A stretch of 64,000 bases of DNA, from assembly GCA_021234155.1 (NCBI GenBank), contig JAJEKV010000079.1, forward strand, positions 353,327 to 417,326, written 5' to 3'. Source of the DNA: Isoetes taiwanensis. Lineage: Eukaryota > Streptophyta > Lycopodiopsida > Isoetales > Isoetaceae. The notes beneath the pieces were generated by a model, which saw only the letters and a list, made by a program, of their open reading frames with translations, ran no database searches and was not told where the DNA came from. The position numbers were made by a program, and so were the translations under genes. Positions 11,048-23,539 of the stretch are shown piece by piece; the stretch's first letter is position 1; every line of letters begins with the position of its first letter.

Positions 11048-13225
11048 TGTAACGATCCTGGCCACTTGATGGGCCAGTATACGTACTCATGCGCGTATAT
11101 GCATGCTTGACATGCATGCAAGACAGAACATGCATGCAAGATAGAACATGCATGCAACATGGGGAACATATAAGCAAGAGTTATTTTTGAAGAGCTTAGT
11201 GGGGATTGGAGACGTGAAGGTTTTTGCAAGAGAAGGCAACATGGAGCATGAAGGCAAAGAAGGATTGCACTGGGAGGATTGGCGGATCAAGTGAGGATGC
11301 CAGAGCTTGGGAACGGCATCAAATATTCTTCTATCAGGTGGGGTTTGTATTGATTCTTGAGGTGACATATGCTGCAACTAGGCATGATTAGAATATGATT
11401 TGTGATGAGAGGATGTGGTGCCTATGTACCGATGTGGAATCATGGACATAAAGAAGTGATTTTCTGCTGTAAGTGCTATGCAAAAGGGAATTCTACGCCA
11501 GCATATAAGAAATTGAATCTGGCCCATGAGATGCAGGTTAAATCATGCCGGAAATGCATGAGAAGAGGCCGAAAGTGATGCTAAAGGGTCGTTTTAGAAG
11601 AATCAAGGGCTAAATTGGTGGAATTAGAGGTCGGAATAGCCATTCTACATGCAACCCAACTGCCTCAAAAGTGGTCCTCAGCCTTTGTCGGTTTATGTTC
11701 TTTGGTCTTTTTGTCTGGTTGGTGTTTTTTTGTCATTATCTATTATATCTAATAATTATCAATTTATTATATGAAGTAGAGATTGAGGTGTTAAATATAG
11801 GAGCCATGTATCTAGTGCATGAGAGCTTGAATGAAGATATCATATTCAAGAGCTCTTGGAAGAAACATAGTAATTCTAGTAAGAACATGCATTGCGGTGG
11901 ATCCTAAGAAAATATAAAACCTAAGCTTAATAATTCCCAGGCTAAAGAGTTATTATATATTTTGGCTCATGGAGATGGGGCCTAGGCCTGGAATCCTTTG
12001 GCGGGTGATATAAGCAGTTGCGGTCAGGAGACCCTATGGAATTTAAGCTGGAAAGACGTAATTTGGAGGCTCTATATTAATTGTGCTATTAAATTGATTA
12101 GCTAAGGAAGTGGTATTTAAATTATAAAACATTAAAACCATAGCTAGAGATGGCTTAAGAAATTAATGTTGTGAAGTGGACTATATCTACACCAAAGAAG
12201 TGCTTCCAGGTTGCTACATCGCCTGGGTTGGTTGGTTATTGGGATTTCATCATCGAAATGACTACTTCAACATGGGCAGTTGTATGGGCAACTTCGGCAA
12301 GTGGCTAGGGTATGGTTTAGACACATGTATATGGTAAATAACTAATGAACAACACATGTCATCGTCTCAGTCATTGTGTCACAGTGTCTTGGTATTTTGT
12401 TATGTACTTGGATCCTCCAGGGTCGGACTTCCAGGTTCGGTGGCCTAGGTTGCTCCGGCATGAATCATGTCCTATGTTCTTGTCTTTGTGCTCTGTGACA
12501 CTGGGCGTTAGTTCTCCTGGTCGGGATTGCTACGTCAGTCAACTCTTGTGAACTCTCATGGTAAGAGGTCCTCCAGTGCCAGACGTGGGCTGAGAGGGTA
12601 TGCGCATACGAGGTTCACCCCACCACCTCGCTACAGGGCTTGGAATGTAAGCTGGATGAGCGTTATCCTGCTAACGGGGCCTGTATGTAGGCTGACTGAG
12701 CTACCCATTGTCCCGGAGTTTGTTCATGATGGTTTGGTACTTTAGTTATGTTCTTTTCTCTGGATGTTCATGATGTTTACTTTATTGTCACCATAGGTTC
12801 TTGTATCTTGGGTTGTTTATGTTCTTGTTATCCAAGATTCCAGAGTGTTTCCATGTATGCAGAGGCAGCTATGGGATCCCCACTTAGTCAAGAGGACTAA
12901 CCCCCTTGAGTGCATGCAGTGATTGAGCAAGGTGGTGCCCGGGCCAGTACCAGTGATACTGTCTAGGATCGTGGCTGACTTTGGATTTTTCTAGAAGCTG
13001 AATCTTAGCTTTGGTTTTGAATAAACCTATTATGGATGTATTTCTCTTGAAACTATATTACAATAGTTGGATATTAGCTATATATAAGACGTGAATCATT
13101 CTCCATTATTTATTGGAAGATTAAATTCTTCACCAACATAGTTGATTAAAGTTTTCATATCAACAGAGATCTAGCCTTAAGTATCGACAAGATCCCGAGT
13201 TGCCAGGAGGGTCAACTCTGTTACA
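11048..13225 (+). mobile_element. Large LTR, copy 1 (2178 bp)
   Basis: It starts TGTAACGATCCTGGCC, ends CTCTGTTACA, and is followed by a tRNA-Met primer site. It is near-identical to 13498-15717. It has no convincing coding capacity: the short open frames are repeated in every copy only because the DNA is repeated. The head contains four ATGCATGCAA-type palindromic words (about 11100-11160). Confidence 0.85.
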
Positions 13226-13497
13226 GTTGGTATCAGAGCATGTTGGATCTTTGGGTGTTGATATTTATTTACAGATTACAGGTTGGATCCTTAGCTATTG
13301 AGATGATGGATCATAGATCAAGCTGAGGTAAGTGTTCTTCTCGTGGTATGTTCAGTAAGATGGATAGCAGTTATACTTCTAAGGTGAAGTTTTGATTTGA
13401 GTTAAAGTTGTTCTAGATTTGACATTTGAATCATAGAATGCTTCAGAAAATCCATAACGACCCATGAGGACATGGGTTAAATTTTAGAAGGAGAGAC
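13226..13497 (+). mobile_element. 272-bp non-coding internal domain
   Basis: Everything between the two large LTRs is only 272 bp. It holds the primer site, about 240 bp without coding capacity, and a purine-rich tract (AGAAGGAGAGAC) abutting the next LTR. An ATGGATAGCAGTTATAC near 13360 may be the last trace of a gag start. The element is therefore non-autonomous, with LTRs eight times longer than its interior. Confidence 0.8.
13228..13239 (+). promoter_or_regulatory. Primer-binding site (initiator tRNA-Met)
   Basis: TGGTATCAGAGC lies two bases after the LTR end and is the standard plant initiator tRNA-Met complement. Confidence 0.85.
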
Positions 13498-15717
13498 TGT
13501 AACGATCCTGGCCACTTGATGGGCCAGTATACGTACTCATGTGCGTATATGCATGCTTGATATGCATGCAAGACAGAACATGCATGCAAGATGGAACATG
13601 CATGCAAGATAGGACATGCATGCAACATGGGGAGCATATAAGCAAGAGTTATTTTTGGAGAGCTTAGTGGGGATTGGAGACGTGAAGGTTTTTGCAAGAG
13701 AAGGCAACATGGAGCATGAAGGCAAAGAAGGATTGCACTGGGAGGATTGGCGGATCAAGTGAGGATGCCAGAGCTTGGGAACGGCATCAAATATTCTTCT
13801 ATCAGGTGGGGTTTGTATTGATTCTTGAGGTGACATATGCTGCAACTAGGCATGATTAGAATATGATTTGTGATGAGAGGATGTGGTGCCTATGTACCGA
13901 TGTGGAATCATGGACATAAAGAAGTGATTTTCTGCTGTAAGTGCTATGCAAAAGGGAATTCTACGCCAGCATATAAGAAATTGAATCTGGCCCATGAGAT
14001 GCAGGTTAAATCATGCCGGAAATGCATGAGAAGAGGCCGAAAGTGATGCTAAAGGGCCGTTTTAGAAGAATCAAGGGCCAAATTGGCGGAATTAGAGGTC
14101 GGAATAGCCATTCTACATGCAACCCAACTGCCTCAAAAGTGGTCCTCAGCCTTTGTCGGTTTATGTTCTTTGGTCTTTTTGTCTGGTTGGTGTTTTTTTG
14201 TCATTATCTATTATATCTAATAATTATCAATTTATTACATGAAGTAGAGATTGAGGTGTTAAATATAGGAGCCATGTATCTAGTGCATGAGAGCTTGAAT
14301 GAAAGATATCTTGGAAGAAAGATAGTAATTCTAGTAAGAACATGCATTGCGGTGGATCCTAAGAAAATATAAAAGCTAACCTTGATAATTCCCAGGCTAA
14401 AGAGTTATTATATATTTTGGCTCATGGAGATGGGGCCTAGGCCTGGAATCCTTTGGCGGGTGATATAAGCAGTTGCGGTCAGGAGACCCTATGGAATTTA
14501 AGCTGGAAAGACGTAATTTGGAGGCTCTATAATAATTGTGCTATTAAATTGATTAGCTAAGGAAGTGGTATTTAAATTATAAAACTTTAAAACCATAGCT
14601 AGAGATGGCTTAAGAAATTAATGTTGTGAAGTGGACTATATCTACACCAAAGAAGTGCTTCCAGCTTGCTACATCGCCTGGGTTGGTTGGTTATTGGGAT
14701 TTCATCATCGAAATGACTACTTCAACATGGGCAGTTGTATGGGCAACTTCGGCAAGTGGCTAGGGTATGGTTTAGACACATGTATATGGTAAATAACTAA
14801 TGAACAACACATGTCATCGTCTCAGTCATTGTGTCACAGTGTCTTGGTATTTTGTTATGTACTTGGATCCTCCGGGGTCGGACTTCCAAGTTCGCTGGCC
14901 TAGGTTGCTCCGGCATGAATCATGTCCTATGTTCTTGTCTTTGTGCTCTGTGACATCGGGCGTTAGTTCTCCTGGCCGGGATTGCTACGTCAGTCAACTC
15001 CTGTGAACTCCCATGGTAAGAGGTCCTCCGATTGCCGGACGTGGGTGAGAGGGTATCGCGATACGAGGTTCACCCCACCACCTCGCTTCTGTGGCTTGGA
15101 ATGTAAGCCGGCCGGCGTTATCCCGCTAACGGGCCCCTGTATGTAGGGCATTTGAGCTACCCATTGTCCCGGAGTTTGTTCATGATGGTTTGTTCATGAT
15201 GGTTTGGTACTTTAGTTATGTTCTTTTCTCTGGATGTTCATGATGTTTACTTTATTGTCATAGTCTAGCATTGCACCATAGGTTCTTGTGTCTTGGGTTG
15301 TTTATGTTCTTGTTATCCAAGATTCCAGAGTGTTTCCATGTATGCAGTGGCAGCTATGGGATCCCCACTTAGTCAAGAGGACTAACCCCCTTGAGTGCAT
15401 GCAGTGATTGAGCAAGGTGGTGCCCGGGCCAGTACCAGTGATACTGTTCAGGATCGTGGCTGACTTTGGAGTTTTCTAGAAGCTGAATCTTAGCTTTGGT
15501 TTTGAATAAACCTATTGTGGATGTATTTCTCTTGAAACTATATTACAATATTTGGATATTAGCTATATATAAGACGGGAATCATTCTCCATTATTTATTG
15601 GAAGATTAAATTTTTCACCAACATAGTTGATTAAAGTTTTCATATCAACAGAGATCTAGCCTTAAGTATAGACAAGATCCCGAGTTGCAGGAGGGTCAAC
15701 TCGGCAGGCTTGTTACA
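13498..15717 (+). mobile_element. Large LTR, copy 2 (2220 bp)
   Basis: It starts TGTAACGATCC and ends GGCTTGTTACA. It matches copy 1 throughout, with small indels, including loss of about 20 bp near 14305 and a duplicated GGTTTGTTCATGAT word near 15180. A primer site follows. Confidence 0.85.
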
Positions 15718-15850
15718 GTTGGTATCAGAGCATGTTGGATCTTTGGGTGTTGATATTTGTTTACAGATTACAGGTTGGATCCTTAGCTATTGAGATGATG
15801 GATCATAGATCAAGCTGAGGTAAGGGTTCTTCTCGTGGTATGTTCAGTAA
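15718..15850 (+). mobile_element. Partial second internal domain
   Basis: It repeats the primer site (TGGTATCAGAGC at 15720) and the first 130 bp of the 13226-13497 interior, then jumps at TCAGTAAGA into the middle of another LTR. The junction shares a TAAGA word, consistent with short-homology recombination. Confidence 0.75.
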
Positions 15851-17106
15851 GAAAATATAAAACCTAAGCTTAATAATTCCCAGGCTAAAGAGTTATTATA
15901 TATTTTGGCTCATGGAGATGGGGCCTAGGCCTGGAATCCTTTGGCGGGTGATATAAGCAGTTGCGGTCAGGAGACCCTATGGAATTTAAGCTGGAAAGAC
16001 GTAATTTGGAGGCTCTATATTAATTGTGCTATTAAATTGATTAGCTAAGGAAGTGGTATTTAAATTATAAAACTTTAAAACCATAGCTAGAGATGGCTTA
16101 AGAAATTAATGTTGTGAAGTGGACTATATCTACACCAAAGAAGTGCTTCCATGTTGCTACATCGCCTGGGTTGGTTGGTTATTGGGATTTCATCATCGAA
16201 ATGACTACTTCAACATGGGCAGTTGTATGGGCAACTTCGGCAAGTGGCTAGGGTATGGTTTAGACACATGTATATGGTAAATAACTAATGAACAACACAT
16301 GTCATCGTCTCAGTCATTGTATCACAGTGTCTTGGTATTTTGTTATGTACTTGGATCCTCCGGGGTCAGACTTTCAGGTTCGGTGGCCTAGGTTGCTCCG
16401 GCATGAATCATGTCCTATGTTCTTGTCTTTGTGCTCTGTGACACCGGGCGTTAGTTCTCCTGGCCGGGATTGCTACGTCAGTCAACTCTTGTGAACTCCC
16501 ATGGTAAGATGTCCTCCAGTGCCAGACGTGGACTGAGAGGGTATGCGCATACGAGGTTCACCCCACCACCTCGCTACAGGGCTTGGAATGTAAGCTAGCT
16601 GAGCGTTATCCCCGCTACCAGGGCTTCATTTTGTATGTAGGTCATTTGAGCTACCCATTGTCCCGGAGTTTGTTCATGATGGTTTGGTACTTTAGTTATG
16701 TTCTTTTCTCTGGATGTTCATGATGTTTACTTTATTGTCATAGTCTAGCATTGCACCATAGGTTCTTGTGTCTTGGGTTGTTTATGTTCTTGTTATCCAA
16801 GATTCCAGAGTGTTTCCATGTATGCAGAGGCAGCTATGGGATCCCCACTTAGTCAAGAGGACTAACCCCCTTGAGTGCATGCAGTGATTGAGCAAGGTGG
16901 TGCGGGGCCAAGCACAACATTGATACCGCTCAAGGATCGTGGTGACTTTGGAGTTTTCTAGAAGCTGAATCTTAGCTTTGGTTTTGAATAAACCTATTAT
17001 GGATGTATTTCTCTTGAAACTATATTACAATATTTGGATATTAGCTATATATAAGACGGGAATCATTCTCCATTATTTATTGGAAGATTAAATTCTTCAC
17101 CAACAT
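15848..17106 (+). mobile_element. Large LTR, copy 3, truncated at both ends
   Basis: It starts at the LTR-internal AAGAAAATATAAAACC word and stops at CTTCACCAACAT, about 110 bp short of the normal LTR end. Unrelated sequence follows. The 11-base word CATTCTCCATT sits at the breakpoint and also occurs about 40 bp upstream in the LTR, suggesting a templated junction. Confidence 0.75.
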
Positions 17107-18060
17107 TCTCCATTCTTGGAATAGGCCATACCTGAAAATTTAAGATACACAAACAGATCTGTAAATGCAAAATGTAGTTCATACCCTTTTTTCTTTCTGT
17201 GCTAGATCTAAAACCTGCAAAAGCAATCTGCTACATAAATTTCCCCTCCATTGCAACGCTACACAGTGAAATATACTGGTAAAGCCATGCCATGGTTACT
17301 TGAAAGCCTATTCAGCTCGAGAACAGGCAAATAAGACACAAAAATTACTGTGTACTTCGTTTTGGTCACAGATACACTATTTAGGCTAGAAAAGTCTGCA
17401 CTGTCACAAGTTCTGAGAATTCTGTATGCACATAGAGAAAGGGGGGACCAGGGACGAAAGGATCTTGCATATTTTAGGCTGTTTCAACCTTTTTTTTCCC
17501 TTGCCAGGTCTAAGGGACTTTAAATCCATTGTGCTTTCCAGCGTACCAGTCTTTTTAGAAAATGAATTGGCCCATATCTATACATATTTTTATCTGCTGT
17601 GTTTTCTTAGGATTCCTCTGACACCACTGATAATTCTGGCCTCAATCTTTACTATACACATCACGCACCTATCATGTCTTTGCAAACTACAAGAACTGCT
17701 CAAATTTTACCATTTTATTTATCACACGCAGAATATGCCCTGTGGAGATTACCTCACAATGCATCTCTGACACTTCCATGCCATGTCAATCCTCCTACAA
17801 AGCTGTATTTCCAAGCAATTGATGGCATCTGCTATTACACAGTTGAAGCAATTAAAGGAACACCTTTTGATTATTATTAAAGGAGTAAAACTTGTACTAT
17901 GTTCTATGCTAACATAATCATGTTTGAAAAAAATCATAATCCAGGGGTCCTGAAGAGAGCAACTCCTTTTCTGGGCGTATGCCCTCTTCTGTGGATGAAG
18001 TGGTACTTAAAATCTGCATTTGCACATTTTTTGTGACATTTTTTGTCACCCAATTGCCAT
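17107..18060. other. Left part of the 11-kb block; no gene seen
   Basis: AT-rich sequence directly after the truncated LTR. A 114-codon frame (17426-17770) has hydrophobic low-complexity content and no recognisable domain. Confidence 0.4.
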
Positions 18061-18470
18061 TACTTATAGTAGACAAAGCATCTGATGCATGTAAGCTTTT
18101 GAAAAAGGTGCGGAAATCGGGATGTGAACCAAATATTATTACACATAATGGGCTGATTGATGATCTCTGCAAGGCAAACACGATAGATGAAGCACATAGT
18201 CTCTTGGATGAACTGTTAGAAGACTGGGTTTACTCCTAATGTTAACACATGGCAGTTAAACTATTCAAAGAAATGAGAAGATTTTGTTCACCAAATGTCA
18301 TAACCTATACCACTTTGATTAAAGGCCTTTGGAGCTCAGGACAAATTAATTCTGCAAGAAGAATGTTTGATGAGATGAATAATGCTGGTATCCATCCTGA
18401 CATTTATACATATAATGTGTTACTTAAAGGTTTGTGCAGGGCCATGAACTCAAGAGTGCCTGCACAGAGG
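18061..18470 (+). pseudogene. PPR (P-class) protein fragment
   Basis: About four pentatricopeptide units are recognisable. ASDACKLLKKVRKSGCEPN leads to ITHNGLIDDLCKANTIDEA. A third unit has AVKLFKEMRRFCSPNVITY and LIKGLWSSGQINSARRMFD, then EMNNAGIHPDIYTYNVLLKG. At least two frameshifts lie around 18215-18250, where GFTPNVNTW appears in the alternative frame. P-class PPR proteins bind organellar RNA, and intact members are several times longer. The fragment ends just before the oppositely oriented kinase fragment. Confidence 0.8.
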
Positions 18471-18545
18471 ATGGTCCTGGATTTCAGGAAATTGTTATGC
18501 AAACAATTTGCAGACTCATTCAAATTACAACAATAAGTTTCTTAC

Positions 18546-19090
18546 CAGTAACACTGCGTACAGCATGAGCTTGATGAAGAATAGCTGCGAATCCAATATC
18601 CCCAATCTTTACTTCCCCTAAATCAAGATGAATTATAGGCGGATCATGGCTGTGCAGATAAAGCAAGCCCCGCAGAATATGCCTTGACCAATTTTTTATG
18701 GCCTTCATATCAACATGTCTGTGCTTCTTGTGGTACCTAAACATGGCAAACCAGTGAATTCTAAGAAATCTCATGCAAGTACGCTGAGAACAATAAAGCA
18801 TAAGACCATAAACAATAAGAACTTTCAAGCATAGATGCAAACAAAAAGGTCAGGTCACTTACTGCCTTAATGTTCCCCATGTAATTATTCCTGTGATGAA
18901 ATTCACATTCCTATTCTTGGCATACACCCATGAGTTGTAGAACTTGATAATGTTTTTGTGCTTAAGAGTCTTCAGCAAATGAATCTCTGAATATAACCGC
19001 TCTAAGTCATCACGACTTTGTAAAACATCTTGAATTTTCACCTGATTCCACGCCACCTCTATCCCAGCTATCTCATCAAATGCCCTGTAG
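18546..19090 (-). pseudogene. WNK-type protein kinase fragment, two exons
   Basis: Exon 19090-18863 encodes [39 protein letters not shown], the WNK N-lobe, in which the usual beta-3 lysine position is absent. Exon 18736-18546 encodes [20 protein letters not shown] and [20 protein letters not shown]. Both exons keep GT/AG borders, and the second stops at the family's usual SVxG boundary. The catalytic loop has lost about 11 residues in frame: intact WNKs have HRDLKCDN and more before GEVKIGD, whereas here HLDL runs straight into GEVKIGD. The Arg, Lys and Asn of the active site are therefore missing. No first exon, activation segment or C-lobe is nearby. Confidence 0.85.
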
Positions 19091-20871
19091 CTGCAACAGG
19101 AATCAAGGATGTAAACATAACGGATATAGACTGTAACAGCTTTGTAGCACCGGAGATTGAAAAAATATGAATGAAAAAAGAAAGGATAAATGAAGACCAT
19201 GCTCATGCTTTCACTCTGAGCAGAAAAATGGCCAGATTTACAGACCTGTACAGACCTGCTGCTTCCTCAAGGATATGCACATATGAGTGAGCTGGGAAAT
19301 GCCCTTTTTTCTCTTCCAATTTTTGTCCAAACAACCATTCAACCTGCTGCTAATTTGTCACCTTCTCCTGCCGAAATGGACACTCCAAATAACTTCCCAA
19401 TTTTTTTTCCCAAAACTCACAAATCCCCAAAACCCTAAGAATCAAACCTCACCTTATGCACCAAATCCTTCCATCAGCAAATAAGAAGAATATGTGAATA
19501 TGAAGGCAAATGGACTTAGCAGACTACTTGTGTAAGTGTTATATTTCATGTACTATTACAATGATATCTAATTCAGTAGATATTATGTACAGCTACAATG
19601 CAATAACGAAGAACGACTAATGTTTTACCTGGAAAATAAAATGACGAAATCATGTCTGTGGAATGCCAATGCCGAGCAACTGCTTCAAAGCCAAGGTGTT
19701 GCTAGCATATAATTGCATTGTGTATGTTAACATCTGCCTCAAGCCAAAAAGTGTCAGAGAATACTCTATGGCATGACCTCCTTCTCTAGCACAAACGGAA
19801 AACTGATCACTTTTGAAAACTGATCACTTTGTGTCTCATGCGATGGCATAAATGTATGATGGATCCTCAGGCTTTTCATACGATAATTTAGCTCATGGTT
19901 AGCAGGTAGTCTCAAACCTTTGGAATGATTATCTGAATCAAACCCACATATCTGCAAGGAAAGATATCTGAATCCAAAAAGTATATTCTGGATCGTCATC
20001 CAAACACGCCTCTAAATATTTCTTAAAGCTAGAGGTCTGGCAGCTTGGCTTTGGCCTCATGAACTGCTGAAAACAAAATCTGAAGACATGTTTTGAAGAC
20101 TTTTGCTTTTCAGATCGAGATATGCCCTGACAATATCCATGAGAGAGCTCAGAGTTTCTACAGGTTGGGAAGAAATGCGACATCATATCATGGCCAAGAC
20201 TCTGAACTCTGCTTCAACAAAATTGTCCACCATAATGTGACCCATTATTTTCTAATACCCATCTTTCTCAGAGTACATATACCTATTCTGTCTTAGCCTT
20301 TTTGGTTTGACTACAGAGATCAGTTCGGCTTGAATTGCACTGCATGCTTGTACATCAAGACAAAATAATAAGCAATAAGACCTCTGTTGTTTCCAGCAAT
20401 GCATAAATCACGCAATACTCTAATGTATTAAGAAATAATGGAATGGATAATCTGCTTTCGACAGACCGGCATCTTATATAGAAAAATATCAGCTTTTATA
20501 TTACCAAAGCTAACATATTGCACCCGTTTGGATGAGCACCAAATCGAAGAGCATGTTTTCTCAGCATATGCTTTTATCTAGCAATAACTGGCATCAACTG
20601 CATTCCAAAGAATGATGGCTGCTTTACATTATATTTTTGACTCTCACGCTCTTTAGAATCCATATACCTAGACGGCATTGCGTGCTCATATTTAGAAGTT
20701 ACAATCAATAGCTGAACACAAATAACAATCCTCTCAAAGAATGTTCAAATCCTACAGCATAAACAAACAATGCGCCATCAACGTTCCAAAAGTACCCACA
20801 TGGCACAGTGAAGTCAAAACACCAAGAGGCAGCAACATAGCTTGCATTCCAAATGCCTACAGTTGCAAGGT
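19091..20871. other. No gene seen
   Basis: AT-rich sequence with short open frames and a small tandem duplication of a GAAAACTGATCACTTT word at about 19797-19830. No homology recognised. Confidence 0.4.
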
Positions 20872-21006
20872 TTAGGAGAATTGAATGACAATACAAGAAA
20901 TATCATCCATGCTTTTCCGTGTAAGGGCCGTCAGTCAACCGCTTGGCTGCAGCCATGGGGTCACAGATCTTCTTCACCAGATCCACAACTTCTTTGTTAT
21001 TCATCA
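20872..21006 (-). pseudogene. Protein phosphatase 2C C-terminal exon, frameshifted
   Basis: After a good acceptor (TTTCAG at 21007), the minus strand reads VMNNKEVVDLVKKICDPMAA AKRLT. After a one-base shift it reads ALTRKSMDDISCIVIQFS and a stop at 20872. This is the final PP2C segment (V-M-x-N-x-E-A-V-D ... D-P-x-x-A-A-K-x-L-T-x-E-A-L-x-R-x-S-x-D-D-I-S-C-I-V). One extra base in GACGGCC causes the shift. No upstream PP2C exons were found, so it is an isolated exon. Confidence 0.75.
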
Positions 21007-21045
21007 CTGAAACAACAAACACAAGATTATTTCTAACTTGCATTA

Positions 21046-21590
21046 GAGGTAATTTGAGATCTCATTTTGTCCCATTAAGGGATGCTTAAAAAGCCATGTC
21101 AGCTTTTTAAACTATCCAATAAGAGAAGAGCTCCAGTGTATTTTATTCCAGTATTATGTGGCAGCAGTAATTAATGCAGTTCTAACTAACTTTTGCAGTG
21201 TCATTTTTCTACTATAACTTTTGATCAAAAACTCCGATTCGAACACTATTTGTGGCAATGGATTCGTCTCCTCAAGATCTTTCTAATGACAACCCATTGT
21301 TATATCTTTTGGGATGTAAATATATAAGAAAAGAGCAAAAAACCATATTTTTTAAGGTTAACACATATGGCTTGTATTGAAATACATCATAACCATATAT
21401 CACTTGAAAGATCTTTTCATTCTGCATCTAATGCAACAAACGCCACAGCATTTTCATGAGTAGATCAAAAGTTATAGGGAAAAAACAACGGCAATGAAGT
21501 TGTTAATGTTGCATTAATTGCAGTTTGATGTAGAGTACTCATTCTATTGGAGGATTCTTATGGGGACAAAAGGAGATCTCAAATTACCTC
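21046..21590. mobile_element. TA-flanked MITE, copy 1 (545 bp)
   Basis: It starts GAGGTAATTTGAGATCTC and ends with the inverted GAGATCTCAAATTACCTC. TA dinucleotides lie on both sides (21044-21045 and 21591-21592). A near-identical element is at 31594-32131. Non-coding and AT-rich. The TA target and length point to a Tc1/mariner-type (Stowaway-like) non-autonomous element, although the terminal sequence is not the classical Stowaway one. Confidence 0.75.
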
Positions 21591-23539
21591 TAATGGAACC
21601 AAACAACTTGATCATAACCTGTATAAAAAGCAAATGCAGTTCATAATTATTGCCTAGATCAGGCCCATCGCCATTCTGAGCTAAGTGCAAGTACCAAATT
21701 GTGTCCTTCGAATATGTGTTTCATAAAGAATTTAATTTAAATCTCCAAAGTGTGATAAAAATTATGGATATCAGTAAACGCATCTAAGAGACCTGAATAT
21801 GCTGATTTTCCAACCCTAAAGAAATAACTAGTTATGGTGCCCGGCGTTGCCGGGCTTAGTAACAATTTATAGAGGTGGTTGTTATAATTGTTGGCGAGGA
21901 TAGACAATGTGGCTTGGAGGGGGCAAGGATATTTGGACTTAGAAAAGTAGCAACCAAACATTGAACCTGAATGTACTATAGAAACCATTTTGTGCTTTCA
22001 CATGCAAGTAATTGAGGGAATTAAAATTCAAATTTGGGAGCATATGATTTTTCGAATGTGACCTACTTGAGCCTATATTTGTTCTACATCTATTATTTTT
22101 GAAAATGTAGATGTTGATCCTGAATATAGCCAATCCAAAAAGTGTGGTCCTTTTGATTGGATATGTGTATGCAGCATGTAGAATATCTATACGTGTACAT
22201 CCTTTCCTCTTTGAACTTCATGTCACATGATTAAAAGATTAAGATAAAGATAAATTACAAAGTAAGATGAAGGTAATAGGAAGGGATCACCGTGTTACGT
22301 TTTGGTGGAGGTGCCAATCTATCCTCGTTGTGTTACGTTTTGGTGGAGGTGCCAATCTATCCTCGTTGTGTAGGAGCAAGAGAGTGCATACCCTCATGGA
22401 GGTAATGTTTGGGCATTGTAGTTCTATACAATCGTTGTGAGTGGCATGACGTATGCATTTTTGTAAAAAATGACCATGGATAGTTGTAGAGGAATGTCAA
22501 CATAGAAGATAGAAGATGAGCTTATTTTCATTTACATTATTAATTTTATCCACCAATTTGAAAGCACTAAATGTCGTAGATGTGTACATTACATAATTAC
22601 TACAAAGACTGAAACTTTGGTATAGATATCAATCATCTTATAAGAATACACGTAGGATAATGGTAGTGTTACCAAAGCCTTCATCTATATTGTGAGAATT
22701 TGTACAACGGGTACCAACACAAACATCATAATTAATGTATGCAAACTGAAGGAAAAGACCTATCTATAATGCTATATCTTGATGTATCATATCAGTAAAT
22801 GTGTGCATTCTGCACTTATTTTCAGTTGCTATACCACCATCGTAAAGGATAAGTGAGCTCCATGTCAAACTCAAAGATGCTAAAACTTGAGAACCTATAT
22901 TAAGAGCTTTGAAATACAGGGAATTAGTTGCTATTTAAATCATAAGCCGTCAAATAGTATGAAAGTAAAATAGTTTATGTTCTTGTACACTTTGAAGGTA
23001 AAAGAAAACAGTGTAATCTTATTAGAACTCAGCAGCAAATGTTTTAAACTCAGATCCCTACCATAGTTTCCAAGCCACACTCCAGACATTGGAACAAAGG
23101 CAACATCTAGGGAGAAGGGGGTTACATCAAACGTGGCTAGAGTGAGGGTATATGCCGAACAATGGGAGCAATATGTGAGGGTATATGCCGAGGCATATGG
23201 CAGCAATCGAAAGACATTATGCCCAACATCCCTGACTGGGAACCTGAATTACAGTGTCATTGGTTGCTCCCTAGTATTTACTTGCACCCCTTACCATAAC
23301 ACTTGAAACAATACTCAGAAATCTTGCCTCTATAGGTTGAAGACGTAGAAATCTGCAAATGCAAACTACAATGCCTAAATCATATTTATTCATTGCAAAG
23401 TAGTAAAATGCCCAATTCTCCTTCATGACTATTGATCTAACGAAGTCGCAGGACTAGATTATTCCATTCTGGCACATCGTATACGCGTTTGATGACAGAC
23501 TTAGTTTATCAGCTCATCTCAAAAATGCGTTATTCAGTA
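21591..23539. other. No gene seen; one tandem duplication
   Basis: A word of about 39 bp containing GTTACGTTTTGGTGGAGG is repeated in tandem at about 22292-22370. A GTGAGGGTATATGCCGA word is duplicated near 23143-23190. Remaining open frames have no recognisable domains. Confidence 0.4.

Noticed and set aside
12345-16494. A 68-codon protein (start MNNTCHRLSHC) repeated three times
   Set aside because: Its repetition follows from LTR duplication. It has no domain and is a chance frame within the LTR.
20872-21036. Plus-strand 64-codon gene at the PP2C site
   Set aside because: It is the antisense shadow of the PP2C exon, whose splice acceptor and motif order fit the minus strand.
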